In this document: in pieces, positions 22,441 to 36,070 of the stretch | Position numbering within the stretch: the first letter of the stretch is position 1 | Layout of the letters: each line of letters opens with the position of its first letter | Source: Halicephalobus mephisto | Lineage: Eukaryota > Nematoda > Chromadorea > Rhabditida > Panagrolaimidae | NCBI GenBank assembly: GCA_009193035.1 | Contig: SWDT01000107.1 | Coordinates: 1-64,000 of the forward strand | Direction of reading: 5' to 3' | Length of the DNA stretch: 64,000 nucleotides | Translations under genes and position numbers: made by a program | Notes under the pieces: generated by a model | Databases searched by the model: none | Told to the model about the DNA's origin: nothing | The model's input: only the letters and a program-made list of their open reading frames with translations

Positions 22441-22506
22441 TTTCAACGTGTTCCTCGCGTGAGTGAAACGAAACAATCACGTTCAATTTGTAGCTAATCG
22501 AGCGGT

Positions 22507-22540
22507 CTTATCATAGACAATCGAGGTCCGTGTTTGATAA
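22507..22540 (-). promoter_or_regulatory. Paired GATA sites upstream of the lipase
   Basis: CTTATCA at 22507-22513 and TTGATAA at 22534-22540 lie 67-100 bases upstream of the lipase start. TGATAA/TTATCA is the core bound by intestinal GATA factors (ELT-2 class) in Caenorhabditis. Two such sites close together before a gut-type lipase are consistent with intestinal control. This is inferred from motif and position only. Confidence 0.5.
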
Positions 22541-22879
22541 CGCTTTCCTGGTCCTTAATTCCGGTGAATGTTTGATTTATTGAAGGGTCTCTGTTTATAG
22601 CATAGGAGGGAGTTTCATCCAAGTTTAAGCATGTTTTTAGTTTTAGGAAAAAACAGAAATGGAAGGTTAATAAGACAGATTAAGAAAGAACCCGGATGAT
22701 CAAAGGACAAAAAATAGTTGAACTTTAATAAAGAACATAAAGCACAACATCATTCCTTGAAAGTACAATGTAGTAATTATTAGTTTTCTAAAAATTTTAG
22801 AGTTTAGTGAAAAATTTTAAAAAATCTAGTGATCTCAAAACTTTTTGAATATTGTCAAAATTTTTCGGTAATTTTTTCG

Positions 22880-23215
22880 AACATTCAAAAATTCACTATT
22901 TTCTAAATTTTCTAAAATTCTATAAAAACGCTGAATTTAATAAAAAATTTCAAAATTTCAAAAAACATTTTCAAATATTTTAAAATCTTGTGAAAATTTC
23001 CAATAATTCAAAAATCCACTATTTTCTAAATTTTCTAAAATTCTATAAAAACGCTGAATGTAATAAAAAATTTAAAAAACTAAAAAAACTAAAAAATTTA
23101 AAAATTTCAAAAAACATTTTCAAATATTTTAAAGTCTTGTGAAAATTTCCAATAATTCAAAAATTCACTATTTTCTAAAATTCTATAAAAACACGAAATT
23201 TTTTAATTTTTTATT
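22880..23215. repeat. AT-rich tandem repeat, three imperfect copies
   Basis: The words ttcactattttctaaa, attctataaaaacgctgaa and aaaaaacattttcaaatatttta recur in order at about 22890, 23010 and 23168, a period of roughly 120-160 bases. No coding sequence. It lies between the 5' end of the lipase and the 3' end of pyruvate carboxylase; the rest of 22541-23774 is low-complexity AT. Confidence 0.6.
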
Positions 23216-23774
23216 AGATTTAAACTAATTTCAAAAAACATTTTTAATTTTGTGAAAATTTCCAATCATTCAAAAATTCAATTAATATTTTCAGAATTTT
23301 CTAGAATTTGAAAAATTTTAATATTTTGAACAATTTCAAAAACTTCTCCAATCTGTAAAGGTCTAATAGAAAAATCAAAAAACTTTACATTTATCCCAAA
23401 ACAAAAATTATAAAAACTTCTAAAAATCCATGTTCAAAAAATTTCGTAACAACATTCACAAAAAAAAAATACAAATAATATCCCAACTATATACCACATA
23501 AAGTAAAATTTTAACAATTAATAATATTTATAAAATTCTTAATTTATAACTTATTTCAAAAATTATATTGTTCAAAATAAAAAATCACAAAAAACATCCC
23601 AAATTTGTCTTTTCTTCAATTCCAAAAAATCCCAAAACAACCAAATTCATTCAAAAAAACTGCTCAAAAACATTTATCCTTAATCAAAATCAGTTAATGG
23701 CACTTTTATAATATCCCTATTTTACACATTATTAAACTAATCCAACAGAGTAATACAAATAAGTACTAACTAAT

Positions 23775-26700
23775 CTAAGATTCAATTTCGACAACAAGAT
23801 CTCCTGCAGTGACTTTAGATCCACTCGGAAGATGAATCTTCTTAATAGTTCCAACAGTCGGAGCTTCAATCGTCATTTCCATCTTCATAGCAGAAAGTAC
23901 AAACAACGCTTGTTTTTGCGTAACTTTATCTCCTTCCTTAACCTTCAATTCCAGGATTTCTCCAGGCATAGGAGCTCCAATCGATCCTTTAACTCCAGCC
24001 AAAGCCTTAGGTCTAACAACAATATCCTTCGACGCTTCTTCATCTCTAACAAAAATAGATCTCATTTGTCCATTCAATTCAAAGAAAACTTCTCTTTCTC
24101 CTTTACTATTTAATTTTCCTTGAGCTAACAATTGAATAGCCAATGTTTTTCCTTTTTCAATTTCCACCTAAAATAAATATAAATTTTTAAAAAAACAATT
24201 AAATCCTTACATCAGTCGTTTCAGCAACATCCATTCCAGTGAGGAATATTCTTGTATTCAATTTATCCACCGGACCATGTTGTTGACGAAATACTTCAAA
24301 ATCATCAAATTCCTTCGGAAACATAGCCGAACTCATAACATCTACATCTCTTAATTTTCTTCCATGTTTTTCTTCCAAATTATCTTTCATTTTTTCAAAA
24401 TCTAATGATTTCAAATCTTCTCCTGGTCTTTTTTCTATTTTTGGTTTTCCTCTTAAAACTTTTGTTCTTAATGGTTCTGGAAATCCATATGGTGGTTGTC
24501 CAATTTGTCCTTGAAGAAATTCAACAACTGATTTTGGAAATGACAATTCATCTGCTCTATCAACAACCGTTTCTTTAGTTAAATTATTTTGAACCATAAA
24601 TTGAGCCAAATCTCCAACAATTTTACTTGATGGAGTTACTTTAATTATATTTCCTAATACTTCATTAGCTTCTGCATACATTTTCTTAACTTCATCAAAT
24701 TTTTCTCCTAATCCTAATGAAAATGCTTGAAATTGTAAATTTGTATATTGTCCACCAGGAATAGCATGTTGATATACATCCGCATTACCTGATTTCATTG
24801 TTGTAGCACATTCAAATGGTTGATAAAGTTGTCTTGCCGATTCCCAATATGCCGAATATTTCGAAATATTATTCAATTTCAAACCAGTTTCATATGGAGT
24901 TCTTTCCAAACTAGCAACAATAGCTCCCATACTTGGTTGTGACGTCATTCCTGACATTGAATCAACAGCAGCATCAACAACATCAGCACCTGCTTTAGCA
25001 CATTCAATCATAGATGCCACACCTGCTCCTGCTGTATCATGAGTATGCACATGAATAGGTAAATCCGGATGTCTATCACGTATAGCTCCAATTAATAATT
25101 TCGCTGCTTCTGGTTTAAGTACTCCTGCCATATCCTTAATACCAAGAATATGAGTTCCAGCTTTAACTAATTCATCCGTTAAATTCAAATAATATTTCAA
25201 ATCATATTTATCCGTTTTTGGATCACTAACATCACCAGTATACGATATAGCCGCTTCAATAACTCCACCTGCTTTTCCTACAGCTTCCATTCCAACAATC
25301 ATATTAGGCACATAATTCAGGGAATCAAAAACACGAAATACATCCATTCCTGATTTCACCGCAAGTTCACAAAACTTAAAAATAACATTATCCGGATAAT
25401 TTTTATAACCAACAGCATTAGCTCCTCTAAGAAGCATTTGGAACGGAATATTCGGAACCAAACTTCTCAATGTTTCCAATCTTTCCCAAGGACATTCATG
25501 AAGGAATCTAAAAAACAAAAATAATTTCAACATAGATAGTTTAGACTTAAAAAAACAAATTCTAAAAATTAAAAAACTTAAAAAATCCCAAAAAACCAAT
25601 CATTCTAAAAACTTCAAAAAAAAAAACAAATTCTAAAAATCCCAAAAAAACAATCGTTCTAAAAACTTCAAAAAAAAAACAAATTCTAAAAATCCCAAAA
25701 ACCAATCATTCTAAAAATTTTTAAATTTAAAAAAAACAAACCTCATAGCAACATCAAATGTAGCACCTCCCCAATTTTCCATTGAAAATAACGAACTAAA
25801 ATTATGAGATACAAATGGAGCAATTTTAGCCAAATCATATGTTCTAACTCTTGTTGCTAATAAACTTTGATGTGCATCTCTAAATGTTGTATCAGTAATC
25901 AAACAACCTTTATGATTTCTCAATGATTTTGCAAATGCAGTAGGACCATCTGCAATTAACACATCTCTCCATCCTCTAGGGGCTTTTTGTCCTGCTCCAA
26001 TTTTAGGTACAGGTGGAATAACATTTTTTGGTTTTAAATCAGTTGCTAATGGTGTTTGTGGACCATTAACATAAACTTCTCCTAAATATTTCAAAAGTTT
26101 ACTTGCTCTATTTTGACTTGGTTTAAAATTAAAAAGTTCAGGATGTTCATCAATAAAATGCGTATCAACTGCTCCTTGAACAAATTGCGGTTGTTCTAAT
26201 ACATTGAGCAAAAACGGAATATTTGTCTAAAAAATTTCAAATAATTAAAAACAAAAAAAAACAAAATTACTTTAACTCCACGAATTCTAAATTCCTTCAG
26301 AGCTCTTATCATTTTCGCCACACTATTTGGATGATTTCTAGCATGAGCAATAACTTTAACCAACAAAGAATCATAATGAGGTGAAATAATACTTCCAGCA
26401 TAAGCACTTGCAGAATCCAATCTAATACCCATTCCTTCTCCTGATCTAAAAACTTCAATTCTTCCAGAATCAGGCTGAAATCCCATTGCTGGATTTTCCG
26501 TAGTAACTCTACATTGAATAGCTGATCCATTAATATTGATATTTTCTTGCAAAAGTTTCAATGTCTCTAGAGATTTTCCTTCAGCAATTCTAATTTGAGC
26601 TTGCACAAGATCAACTCCAGTAATCTAAAAATCAAAAATAACCATACTGTACAAATATCTGTTTTTGAATTTTACAACTTGTTCTAAATACAAACATTTA

Positions 26701-28233
26701 TAACTAAGAACTTTCAGAATTTAAACTCCCATCTAAGCAGTTCAAAATCACACTATGGTAAAAGTTGAAAATATTTTTACAAAAATTACTTCGACACGAA
26801 GTTTTAAAAATTAAACTAGTCTGTATTACAACTTTAGTCTTGTACGAAAATTACTTCATAATCATATCCAATTTCGTAACCAATTCTTTACAACTATATT
26901 CTTCTTAGATAAACCTACAAAGTTCTAAATTGAGGTTATACGAGGTAAAAAACCCTTTACCCATCCTCAAGAGTTAATAACTATAACTAAAAATAACTAT
27001 AAATATTCTAAAAATCATAACTAAAATCAAGAATACCTTATTAAAAAACTACTTTCCATCAAATTTTCGAAATTTCTAAATATTACCCAATTTAAAAATT
27101 TAAAAATATCCAATTTTAAAAATTTCTAAATATTATTTAATTTTAAAAATTTCTAAATATTATTTAATTTTCAAAATTTTTAAATATCTAATTTTAAAAA
27201 ACTTGAAATAAAAACATACCTCTTCAGTTACAGTATGCTCAACTTGCAATCTAGCATTAACTTCCATGAAATAATGATTACCCTTATTATCAACCAAAAA
27301 TTCTACTGTTCCAACATTCTGATATCCCACATCTTTAACAAGTTTCAAAGCATCATTAAGAATATTTTCACGAATTTTTGGATCAAGAGCTGGAGCAGGA
27401 GCCAATTCGACTACTTTTTGATGTCTTCTTTGAACAGAACAATCTCTTTCATAAAGATGAACAACATTACCGTATTTATCACCTATTATTTGTACTTCAA
27501 TATGTCTTGGACGAACAATAAATTTCTCAACAAATAAACTTCCATCACCAAATGCTGCTAATGCTTCTGAACTAGCTCTATTAAAAGCATTTTCAACATC
27601 TGCTGGATTATCAACTCTTCTCATTCCTCTACCTCCACCACCAAATGCAGCTTTAATAATAATCGGACATCCATGTTGTTCAACAAAAGCTTTAACTTCA
27701 TCTACAGATGTTACAGGTCCATCACTTCCTGGTACAACTTGTACTCCCGCTTTTATTGCTGCTTCTCTTGCTTGAATTTTGTCTCCCATTCTTCTCATAA
27801 CATTTGATGATGGTCCAATAAAAACAATTCCATTATCAGTACAAGCTTGAGCAAAATCCGCTCTTTCAGACATAAATCCATAACCAGGATGAATAGCTTC
27901 AACTCCATTCTTTAAAGCTACATCGATGATCTGATCAATACTCAAATAAGCTGCAACTGGTGGAAGACCTTTTCCAACGAGATAAGCTTCATCCGCCTTC
28001 TGTCTATGCATAGAAAGTTTGTCTTGTTCAGAATAAATCGCAACTGAAGTCTTGTTAAGTTCCGTCAAAGCTCGAAACACTCTGATCGCGATTTCTCCTC
28101 TATTAGCTACCATAACCTTGTTGAATTCTCTTGTGGGATTTTCACTAAGATGTCGAACAAGATCGAAAATCTTCAATTTGTTCGGGTTTGCCAAATTTGG
28201 CAGCATCCATTGACCTGAGCGAATAAACGACAT
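23775..28233 (-). CDS. pyc-1: Pyruvate carboxylase
   Basis: Five exons (28233-27220, 26624-26271, 26226-25742, 25507-24211, 24167-23775) join in phase to 1180 residues, the normal length of the animal enzyme. Order of domains: a short mitochondrial-type leader; biotin carboxylase starting [17 protein letters not shown] with the ATP-grasp loop FGGGGRGM and [11 protein letters not shown]; the carboxyltransferase barrel with [21 protein letters not shown] and the metal-binding HVHTHD; and the biotin carrier domain with the AMKM biotinylation site. It makes oxaloacetate from pyruvate in the mitochondrion. An acceptor-like TTTTTCAG about 30 bases before the ATG suggests trans-splicing. The first intron (26625-27219) is much the longest. 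Confidence 0.97.
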
Positions 28234-28289
28234 TTTGAGGATACAGTGGTAGTTTACAGAATCCTGAAAAACTAACTTAAAAAGTTGTT

Positions 28290-29650
28290 AAAAAATTGAT
28301 TTTAAATTTAAAAATATATCAAAAACACGAAAATTGATCAATTTTAGAGTGAAAACAAATTTCAAGATCAAATCAATAACAAAATTAAAAATTAAAATTC
28401 AACCAAATTAAAAACAAAATGATTTTAAAAAATCAAATTAAAAATTCATATATCAAGATCACACTAATCAGTCAATTTTTAAATAAAAACAACCTCTAAT
28501 GGTTAATGAATAAACAGAAAACAAACGATAAATATCTACAAGGATTGAAAACAAGAAAGAATTTGATCAAAAAAATCGAAAATTCATAAATTAAAACCGA
28601 AAAAATGCACATTTCTTAAATAAAAACAATCTCCAGGGGTTAATGAAAAAATAAAAAACAAACTATAGCCATTTGACAAAGTTCAGAACAAAACAAAAAA
28701 AATTTAATTTTAAACTCAAAATCCAAATATGAAAAACACGTAAACTGACCAATTTTGAAATAAAAACGACTTCAAAGAGTGCATAAACATAACGAAAGAG
28801 AAACATCTACTTGGACTAAAAACAAAAACAAAAACAAAATGAAAAAAAATTCTACATTGAAAATACGTATATCAGGAACTTGTAGAGAGAGCAATTCACA
28901 GTTCAAAATAATCTCTATGGGGAAATCAATCCAAAAACGAACCATTTGATCAAGTGTAAAAACGAAAATTTAAAAACCGACTTTACATTGGAAACTCATA
29001 TATCAAAATCATGTAAATTAAAAATTCTGAGTTCAAAAATAATTTCAAAGACAAACGTAAGATATGAGAGATATTCGGTTAAGTGCAAAAAAATATAAAA
29101 TTAGAAAATTGATTTTACATTCGAAATTCATTTATCAAAATCACGTACACAAATGAAATTTTAGTTCAAAACAACTTCCGAAGAAAAATGAACAAATAAA
29201 AAAATGTTTGATTAAAGTTTTAAAAAAACAAAAACTAAATTAAAAAAGATTTTACATTGGGAATTCATATATCAAAATCACATGAACAAATCAAATCTTA
29301 GATAAAAGTAGATTTTAAGGATAAACAGATAAATCCTAAACGAACAAAGAGTATTTGAATAAATTCATAGAAAAACTACATAAAAATAGACTTTTTATAA
29401 GAAATTCATATATCAAAATCACGTAGACTGAGCAGTTATAAGTTCAAAACAGTTTTTAAGAATAAACAGATAAATCCTAAACGAACAAAGGGTATTTGGG
29501 TAAATTCACCAAAAACTATATAAAAATCGACTTTTTATAGGAAATTCATATATCAAAATCACGTAGACTGACCGATTCTTGGTACAAAAACAAATTTCAA
29601 GGATAAATGAACAAACAAAAAACGAACGAGAGGCATGCAGTTAAATTAAA
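28290..29650. repeat. ~137-bp satellite array upstream of pyruvate carboxylase
   Basis: About ten degenerate copies can be marked by variants of attcatatatcaaaatcacgta at roughly 28315, 28449, 28586, 28724, 28865, 28995, 29126, 29264, 29404 and 29544, spaced 130-141 bases apart. Each unit continues with a short conserved phrase resembling gaccaattttgaaataaaaac and then aaataaacaaa. The copies nearest 29400-29560 are most alike. The array starts about 60 bases before the pyruvate carboxylase start codon. Confidence 0.8.
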
Positions 29651-29659
29651 AACAAAACT

Positions 29660-30440
29660 GAACGTCAAACAAGGACCAGACTGGTGTTTTCTGAAAGCGT
29701 CCTTAACTGGCCAGTATTGACAAATATTACTGCATTAACTCGTTCCAAAATCCCATTTTGCCGTGGCCAAAAAAAAGAAAACGTGCAATCGTTCAGGAAA
29801 TTTTAACGAAAGATCGTTTTTTCCTCCGACTCATCCTTGTTATATGATGTTTGGGCGAGAAAGTTCTTTGATCTACTAACAAACACCCATTGAGCAAAGA
29901 ACGCTCCAAATCTCGCGGAAATCAGACATCCAACGGTCATTGAGGTCATGATCGGACGACCGTGATGTGACGTTTATGTTTCGGTTTTTGCAGCTTAAAA
30001 ATTAAAAACTATTTTAAATAATTTTACATTTTTATTATTTTAAAATTTATTTTTTTTTGAATTTTATTTTTTAATAATTTCGAATATTTTTAAAATCCAA
30101 AGTTAGTCTCGAAATTCTGGATTCTCAAAGCTGATTTCAGATTCAAAATTTGAAAGTTTTCTTTAATAAAGCCACTGAAACAAAATAATCATATTTCAAT
30201 TTTTGTATTTTTATCTTACAGAATACAATAAAAAAATAAAAAAACAAATTTTAAGAAAATAAAAAAATAGAAAAAATAGAAAAAAATAAAAAACAAATTT
30301 AAAAAAAAATAAAAAAAATTTAAAAAATTTAAAAATAAATTTGAAATAAATTTTAGAAAATTTTTTTTTATTTTAGAATTTAAAAATAAATCTTTTTTGT
30401 TTTAGAATTTAAATATAATTTTTTTTTTATTTTAAAATTT
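29660..30440. other. Mixed-composition segment, then AT-rich DNA
   Basis: 29660-29990 has much less A/T bias than its surroundings and no open frame. It includes a TGACGT-type word at 29968 and could be the displaced promoter of the minus-strand pyruvate carboxylase gene, cut off from it by the satellite. 30000-30440 is almost pure A/T homopolymer sequence. Confidence 0.35.
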
Positions 30441-30479
30441 AAATATAAATCTTTGTGATCAAAAGAAAGATAACTTCAC

Positions 30480-31017
30480 TTGATCCAGGAAAACTTCAAA
30501 CAATTTTTGTCGCAGAAAGCGAGAAGACTCCTAACAGGAAAACCCTGGAGATGCAGAAACTCAATTTTTGCGCCAAATCACAAGAAGAATCTGAAAAAAA
30601 GAGAAGCGACGCTACAGAACCGGACGAAGTCGCGAAAAGTTGTTGTTAATTTGTATTGTTGACTACTGGAATAAAGTGACCAGTTAACAATTGTCAATTA
30701 AGGGAAGAACCCAGAAACTCTTACAAGGTCATCGATATGGTCCCAGAACGTGAATCTGATTCCGACACGAGAATCCGAGAAAATCCTGAAAGTCCATTTG
30801 TTCTTGAAAGTGAGACATCCAGTATCTAAAGAAGCCGCTGAATCTCATTACTGTATGGAAGAGATTATCACACAAGAAGAATCAGAAAAAAAGAGAAGCG
30901 ACGCTACAGAACCGGACGAAGTCGCGAAAAGTTGTTAATTTTGTATTGTTGACTACTGGAATAAAGTGACCAGTTAACTATTGTCAATTAAGGGAAGAAC
31001 CCAGAAACCCTTACAAT
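30480..31017 (+). repeat. ~292-bp repeat, locus 1 (two copies, each with a short coding frame and polyA signal)
   Basis: The phrase gaagaatc-t/a-gaaaaaaagag starts at 30584 and again at 30878, 294 bases apart. The same unit is found at 48822-49487. Each copy includes a frame ending SEKKRSDATEPDEVAKSC with one or two Cys before a stop, then gactactggaataaagtg, which looks like a polyadenylation signal region. The unit may derive from the 3' end of a gene. The -Cys-Cys ending would suit prenylation, but no parent gene was found here. Confidence 0.7.
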
Positions 31018-31439
31018 TTAGTCAAAATTCCATCGATCATTTTGCTTTTTTATATCGCGTTTGTTGTAATTTAAAAAAGTTTAATTACCCAAATTTGGAA
31101 GAAAAATTCGAAATAAACCGAAGGATCAATTTTTCGAACAACTTCAGACAGAAAAGTCCCATAACTCGGACGATGGACCAAAAATCAAATATTTTATTTG
31201 TTTTTTTTTATCAAAGAAGTGTAAACAAAATTTTTGGGAAATTATCAGATAAAAAAGTCGTTATTTTTCAGTAAAAAAAACGATTTAGTTCAACTAAAAT
31301 AAAATGCATAAATTATTTCAAAAAAATTTAAATCACAGTAATCCAAAAATAAATTTTCTTGTTAAATTAAATTCAACAAAGCTCTTTTTCATTTTATATA
31401 AAAAATAAAAAAAATTTTCATTGAAAAATTTAACATTTA

Positions 31440-31790
31440 AAGATTTTATTACTATTATGAAATTCACTTCTAACTTTTGGCGTTCTGTTCCAAAAGTGAT
31501 TTTTATTTATTTCAAAGGGGAGAAAAGTGTTCCCCAATACCTAAAAATAACTTTTAATTTTTAGCATTCTGTTCCAAAAGTGATTTTATTTATTTCAAAG
31601 GGAGAAAAGTGTTCCCCAATATCTAAAAATAACTTCTAACTTTTGGCGTTCTGTTCCAAAAGTGATTTTTATTCATTTTAGAAGGAGAAAAGTGTTCCTT
31701 AATATCCTAAAAATAACTTTTAATTTATAGCGTTCTGTTCCAAAAGTGATTTTATTTATTTCAAAGGGAGAAAAGTGTTCCCTCTCATGT
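31440..31790. repeat. ~80-bp tandem repeat, four copies
   Basis: The phrase cgttctgttccaaaagtgatttt with gagaaaagtgttcc recurs at about 31482, 31565, 31646 and 31730. The copies differ by small indels. No coding frame runs through them. Confidence 0.8.
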
Positions 31791-32540
31791 TTTAGGATAT
31801 TTAATGTTTAAATTTTTAGTATTTTTAAATCATAAGCAAAATAACGAAATTACCAATACACGAAAAAAGAACTAGGAAAATCTATTTATTATTTGTCAAA
31901 TTAGAGCGATTTAAAATTTGGACTTTTCTGAAAATATCATAAAGATGACATTAATTTTTAATTTATCTTCAAATTAATTTTAAACTTTTATTTGAATTAT
32001 TGGACAAGAATAGACTTCTGAAATCGGAGATCTGGATTGATTGACTTTGAGGAAATTGAACAAAATAAAAAACATCGATTTTTGAACGAACGTTTTTATC
32101 AAGATTTGTAGAGCGAAAAGTTGATTATCACTTATTTACCGAAGTCAAAAAAGTTTGACTTTCAGATTTTTCTTTTCTGTTTTTAATTTTCGTCTGAAGT
32201 TCCTAAATTAATCAAGATACAAATAAAGATTGATTGCAAGTACAGAGTTCTCTTTTGATCTTGATTGATTGTAACAAGAAATGTGAAAACTGGTTTAGTT
32301 GTAAGAATTTGCCAACTTTAAATTTTGACCTCTTTGGTTTTCTAGTTTTAAAAATAAATATTTACGTTTAAATCACCTTGTTGTGATTTTTAACAATTTT
32401 AAATATATTCAATCCATGGGAAATCTTAAAAAGTAGAATTTTCATTGATGACGATATTGTTAATTAAAAATTGGTGAAAAATACTGCGATTTTTTGAAAA
32501 AATTGTGATCTATGTATTATAGTATGCTGTAGGTATTTTG
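31791..32540. other. Intergenic AT-rich DNA
   Basis: No gene, hairpin or repeat was identified in this stretch between two tandem arrays. Confidence 0.4.
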
Positions 32541-33060
32541 AAATATTTTGAATGTGATGAAAATCCTCAATATTGATGTATATACACAAATAATGGCGCA
32601 TATTATATGATATATAAAAACATCAAGATAACTCTGATGTATCGGATATATTATATCTACCAATACATTGAAATAAAATACTACGCATTATATTCAATTT
32701 ATGTATCGGTGTATTAGAAGTATTATTTGTGCAGAAAAGATCTAGAAAATTAACTACATGTAAATAATAGTACATTGTATATAATGTATGAATACATTAA
32801 GATAACTCTGATTTATCGGATATATTATATCTACCGATACATTGAAATAAAGCACTATACATTATATTGAATTTATCTATCGATATATTAGAAGTATTAT
32901 TTGTGTAAAAAAGATCTAGAAAGTTGACTATATGCAAATAATAGTACATTGTATATAATGTATGAATACATTAAGATAACTCTGATTTATCGGATACATT
33001 GAATATAATACACTGATATAATAACTTTAATTTGTGTATTAGTACATTAAGTTTTCTTGA
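32541..33060. repeat. ~175-bp AT-rich repeat (three copies), with another at 35215-35520
   Basis: The phrases aagataactctga, atcggatatattatatctacc and agaagtattatttgtg occur in order at about 32625, 32805 and (partly) 32970. The same order recurs once at 35247-35400. The units are rich in TA dinucleotides and short palindromes such as atacattgtatataatgtat. Confidence 0.7.
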
Positions 33061-33178
33061 GTATACTTTGTAGACTATGCTAAGTTCTACAATACTGATT
33101 AAGAACCCTGCTTACAATGTCCTCCAAGATTATCGATGAAATTTTTTAAAATAAAATTACCCTACAGTAAGCATATCT

Positions 33179-33475
33179 TTAGTGGTAATACAAAAATAGA
33201 AGAAAATTTAATGAGAAATTTTTTTCCATTGGACTTTGTTTTTTAAGGTTAGTTCCTGTTCGAAGTTGAAGATAAGTGGGTTTACTGTGATCTTTAGGGA
33301 CTTCGTGACGGAAGCCGCCTTCCTCTTCCGCAACAATTAGAACTTCCTCGGTTCTCGATAACTCATTGGTAATTCTACGAGTACTAAAAGTTCTACAAAC
33401 ATATTTCATGTGGTATATTTGATGATTTTTATAAGGATCTACTTTTTGATGAGATGAAGCAAAATCTAGATGCAA
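33179..33475 (-). CDS. Unrecognised 98-codon open frame
   Basis: The middle part (RRITNELSRTEEVLIVAEEEG, 21 residues here broken for length as RRITNELSRT and EEVLIVAEEEG) is charged and has less AT-biased codons than its surroundings, which hints at coding origin. No start or splice context and no family could be recognised. It is perhaps an exon of a lost gene. 33480-34210 downstream holds nothing that could be assigned. Confidence 0.2.
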   Translation of the reverse strand: MHLDFASSHQKVDPYKNHQIYHMKYVCRTFSTRRITNELSRTEEVLIVAEEEGGFRHEVPKDHSKPTYLQLRTGTNLKKQSPMEKNFSLNFLLFLYYH

Positions 33476-34210
33476 TTAGTGTTCCGTATTATCCAAATCG
33501 AAACTCAGTATTCGGAGTCGAAAGTTGGATTTTTCGTACTAAGGCGAAATTTATAATTTTTCGTCTCAAAATTCTTACTTTAATTGATACAACTTGATAT
33601 CTGGATTATTTAAATTACAAAATAACTCGCAAGTCGTGTCTTAGCAAGAAAAATCTAAATTCCAGACTCTCATCGTCAACTCTGATATCGAACTCTGCTT
33701 TGTATAATAGAACTTGGATATCAGATACCTCCGCTATAATATATCTCTTATAGAATACAATATGAGTGAATGAGTTTGATTAGTCTGCCTTCAAAATCAC
33801 CTTGCTATAGTATATCCTTTGTTATAACATATGCTTTGCCCGGTCCCAAGGAGGTATCTTATATCAAAGTTTGACTGTATTATCAAAGTTGGAGGTCAGG
33901 TGTGAGGTTGAAATTCGGGCTGTTAGTGTTAAAACGCGACTCACGAATCATATTTCAGTTTAGAATATCCAAATATCAGGTTCTAACTGTCAATTTACAT
34001 AACACAGAGAACAAATTTTTTAAAATAAAGTTTATAAAATGTATCATAACGCAAAAATCTTAAATTCCGACCTCGAATCCTGAATTCAAACTTTGATAAC
34101 ACAAAACACTATCAACTTCGACATCGGATTCTGATTGTCAACTTTGATAACACAAAACACTAATTTCGATGTTTTTATTTAAATTTTACTTTTTATAAAT
34201 CTCAAAATTA

Positions 34211-34901
34211 TCAAACAGTCATCTTAGAATCTCCGCAATTGGGTAAGCTGGAAGCACAGGCAGGGAAATCCATTGCCATCGGGATTTCTGCCCAATGACA
34301 TCCGAAAATTTGTCCTTGATGTCCGCAGTAGTTTTTGTAAATCCCCATAATACAGCCCACGTAATTCATAACCGGTCCACAACCAGTGCTATTCTGAAGA
34401 TCGTTGAAAAGCTTCAGCTGACAGTACTCAATCTCCAAAAAGTGGTTACTATTGACGGAGATTATACAGTAATAGTTGTTCATCGTCACTAAAAACCACT
34501 ATAGTATAGGTTTTAAAAGAAAACATACGATTGTAGCCATCTGTGCACTCCCATAATTCCACTGCATCTGTGTTGAGGTACTTTGTAGCATCGGATCCGC
34601 TGTCGTTTAGAGCCATACTGTAGCCATCTGGATTCTGACAGTCCGGGAAGTACGGCTGTTCACATGAATACCGAGTTTTCACCCAGTCGCATTGGTTCTG
34701 GAACCCGGCAGCCCCGTTAGCAGAGAGGTACGTGATGTCCTTCCCGACGTAATCATCGTTAGGAGGAACAGTCTGATATCCAAAGTGATTCAGATAATCC
34801 AACCAACATTGTCTGAGTCCCTGGGCTTCAGAAGCAGTACAACTCGATTGAGCTAACGAAGCTTCAACAAAAAGTAAGAAAATAATAAAAATCGATTTCA
34901 T
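34211..34901 (-). CDS. Secreted cysteine-rich protein (DUF19/T20D4.11-like)
   Basis: Two exons (34901-34529 and 34488-34211) join across a 40-base intron in phase to 216 residues. The ATG at 34901 begins MKSIFIIFLLFVEASLAQ, a clear signal peptide; an earlier TTG in frame is not used. The mature protein has about 14 Cys, often in CxxC-like or spaced pairs (RQCWLDYL, CDWVKTRYSC, CGPVMNYVGC, GCHWAEIP), suggesting a disulfide-stabilised extracellular domain. The spacing recalls the nematode DUF19 group, but that assignment is tentative. No partner gene is adjacent. Confidence 0.75.
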
Positions 34902-36070
34902 GTTTGTCAAATTGACTTTATTTTTCTATTTGCTTATGTCTTTATATATTCCGAGTCTTGATGATATTCTTCAAAAATATCTTAGGATTAACTAAAAGTG
35001 ATATCATAAAAACACAGAACACGTAGTTATCATCTTTTGGAGTCTGATTTTCTTTTTTTTCCAACGGTATCAATGCTGAGCAGAGTGCAAAAAATGAATT
35101 ATATTTTTTTCTAAAATCAAAAGGTGAGCAATTGTTCAAGACCTTTTGATCTTTCGACCGCAAGTTAAATCATTAATAAATTGTGTTTTATATATTTTTC
35201 TTGTTAGACATAAATGATAATACATAGTATATGATATATGAATACATCAAGATAATTCTGATGTATCGGATATATTATATTATATCTACCAATATACTGA
35301 AATAAAGCACTATACATTATATTCAATTTATGTATCGATATATTAGAAGTATTATTTGTGTAAAAAAGATCTAGAAACTTGACTACATGTAAATAATAGT
35401 ATATTGTATATAATGTATGAATACATTAAGATAACTTAAATTTATCAGATACATTGAATATAATACACTGTTATAATAACTTTAATTTATGTACTGATAC
35501 AGTACAACTACTTTCGTATGTACTGTAAGTTGCGAATTTCTTTGAATTAAGAGATCTAGATTATTTTAAAAGATCAAGGTTATCATTAATTTCTGATTTT
35601 AAACTTTTATTCTTTTCATAGTTGAAGACATCGAGATTACTGCAAATCATACAAGATAATATATGATAGATTACCAGATAAACGATAGTCATGAAGGAAA
35701 TTCACTTAGGAAATGGATATAAATGAACTCCGAAGTGGTAGTTGTCTTCAAAAAGCTCGCTACTATAGATACCGTATTCCTAAACTTTTAGGATGTTGAG
35801 GCATCTACAGTATAGAACCACTTATCAAGAATGAATTTAGATTAATTACAAAACACAAATAATCCAAGAAATCTATTGATTACGGTAGATGACAGTAAGT
35901 TGAATTTCATTGAAAATCCGTATTTAAAAAGTGAAAATTCACCGGTGTTAGTTGCAAAATAGAACCTTATTAAGGATTACTGTAGACACACAAGACGGAT
36001 TTAGTCCGTCTGAGACCCTACACCACTACAGTATACAGGAGATCTTAAGAGATATGTAACAAGTAATTTC
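34902..36070. other. Intergenic DNA with a dispersed repeat copy
   Basis: 35215-35520 is a copy of the repeat seen at 32541-33060. A minus-strand open frame at 34942-35163 has no support. The remainder is AT-rich and featureless. Confidence 0.5.

Noticed and set aside
28290..29650. Satellite units as a coding repeat
   Set aside because: All frames contain frequent stops and unit lengths are not multiples of three.
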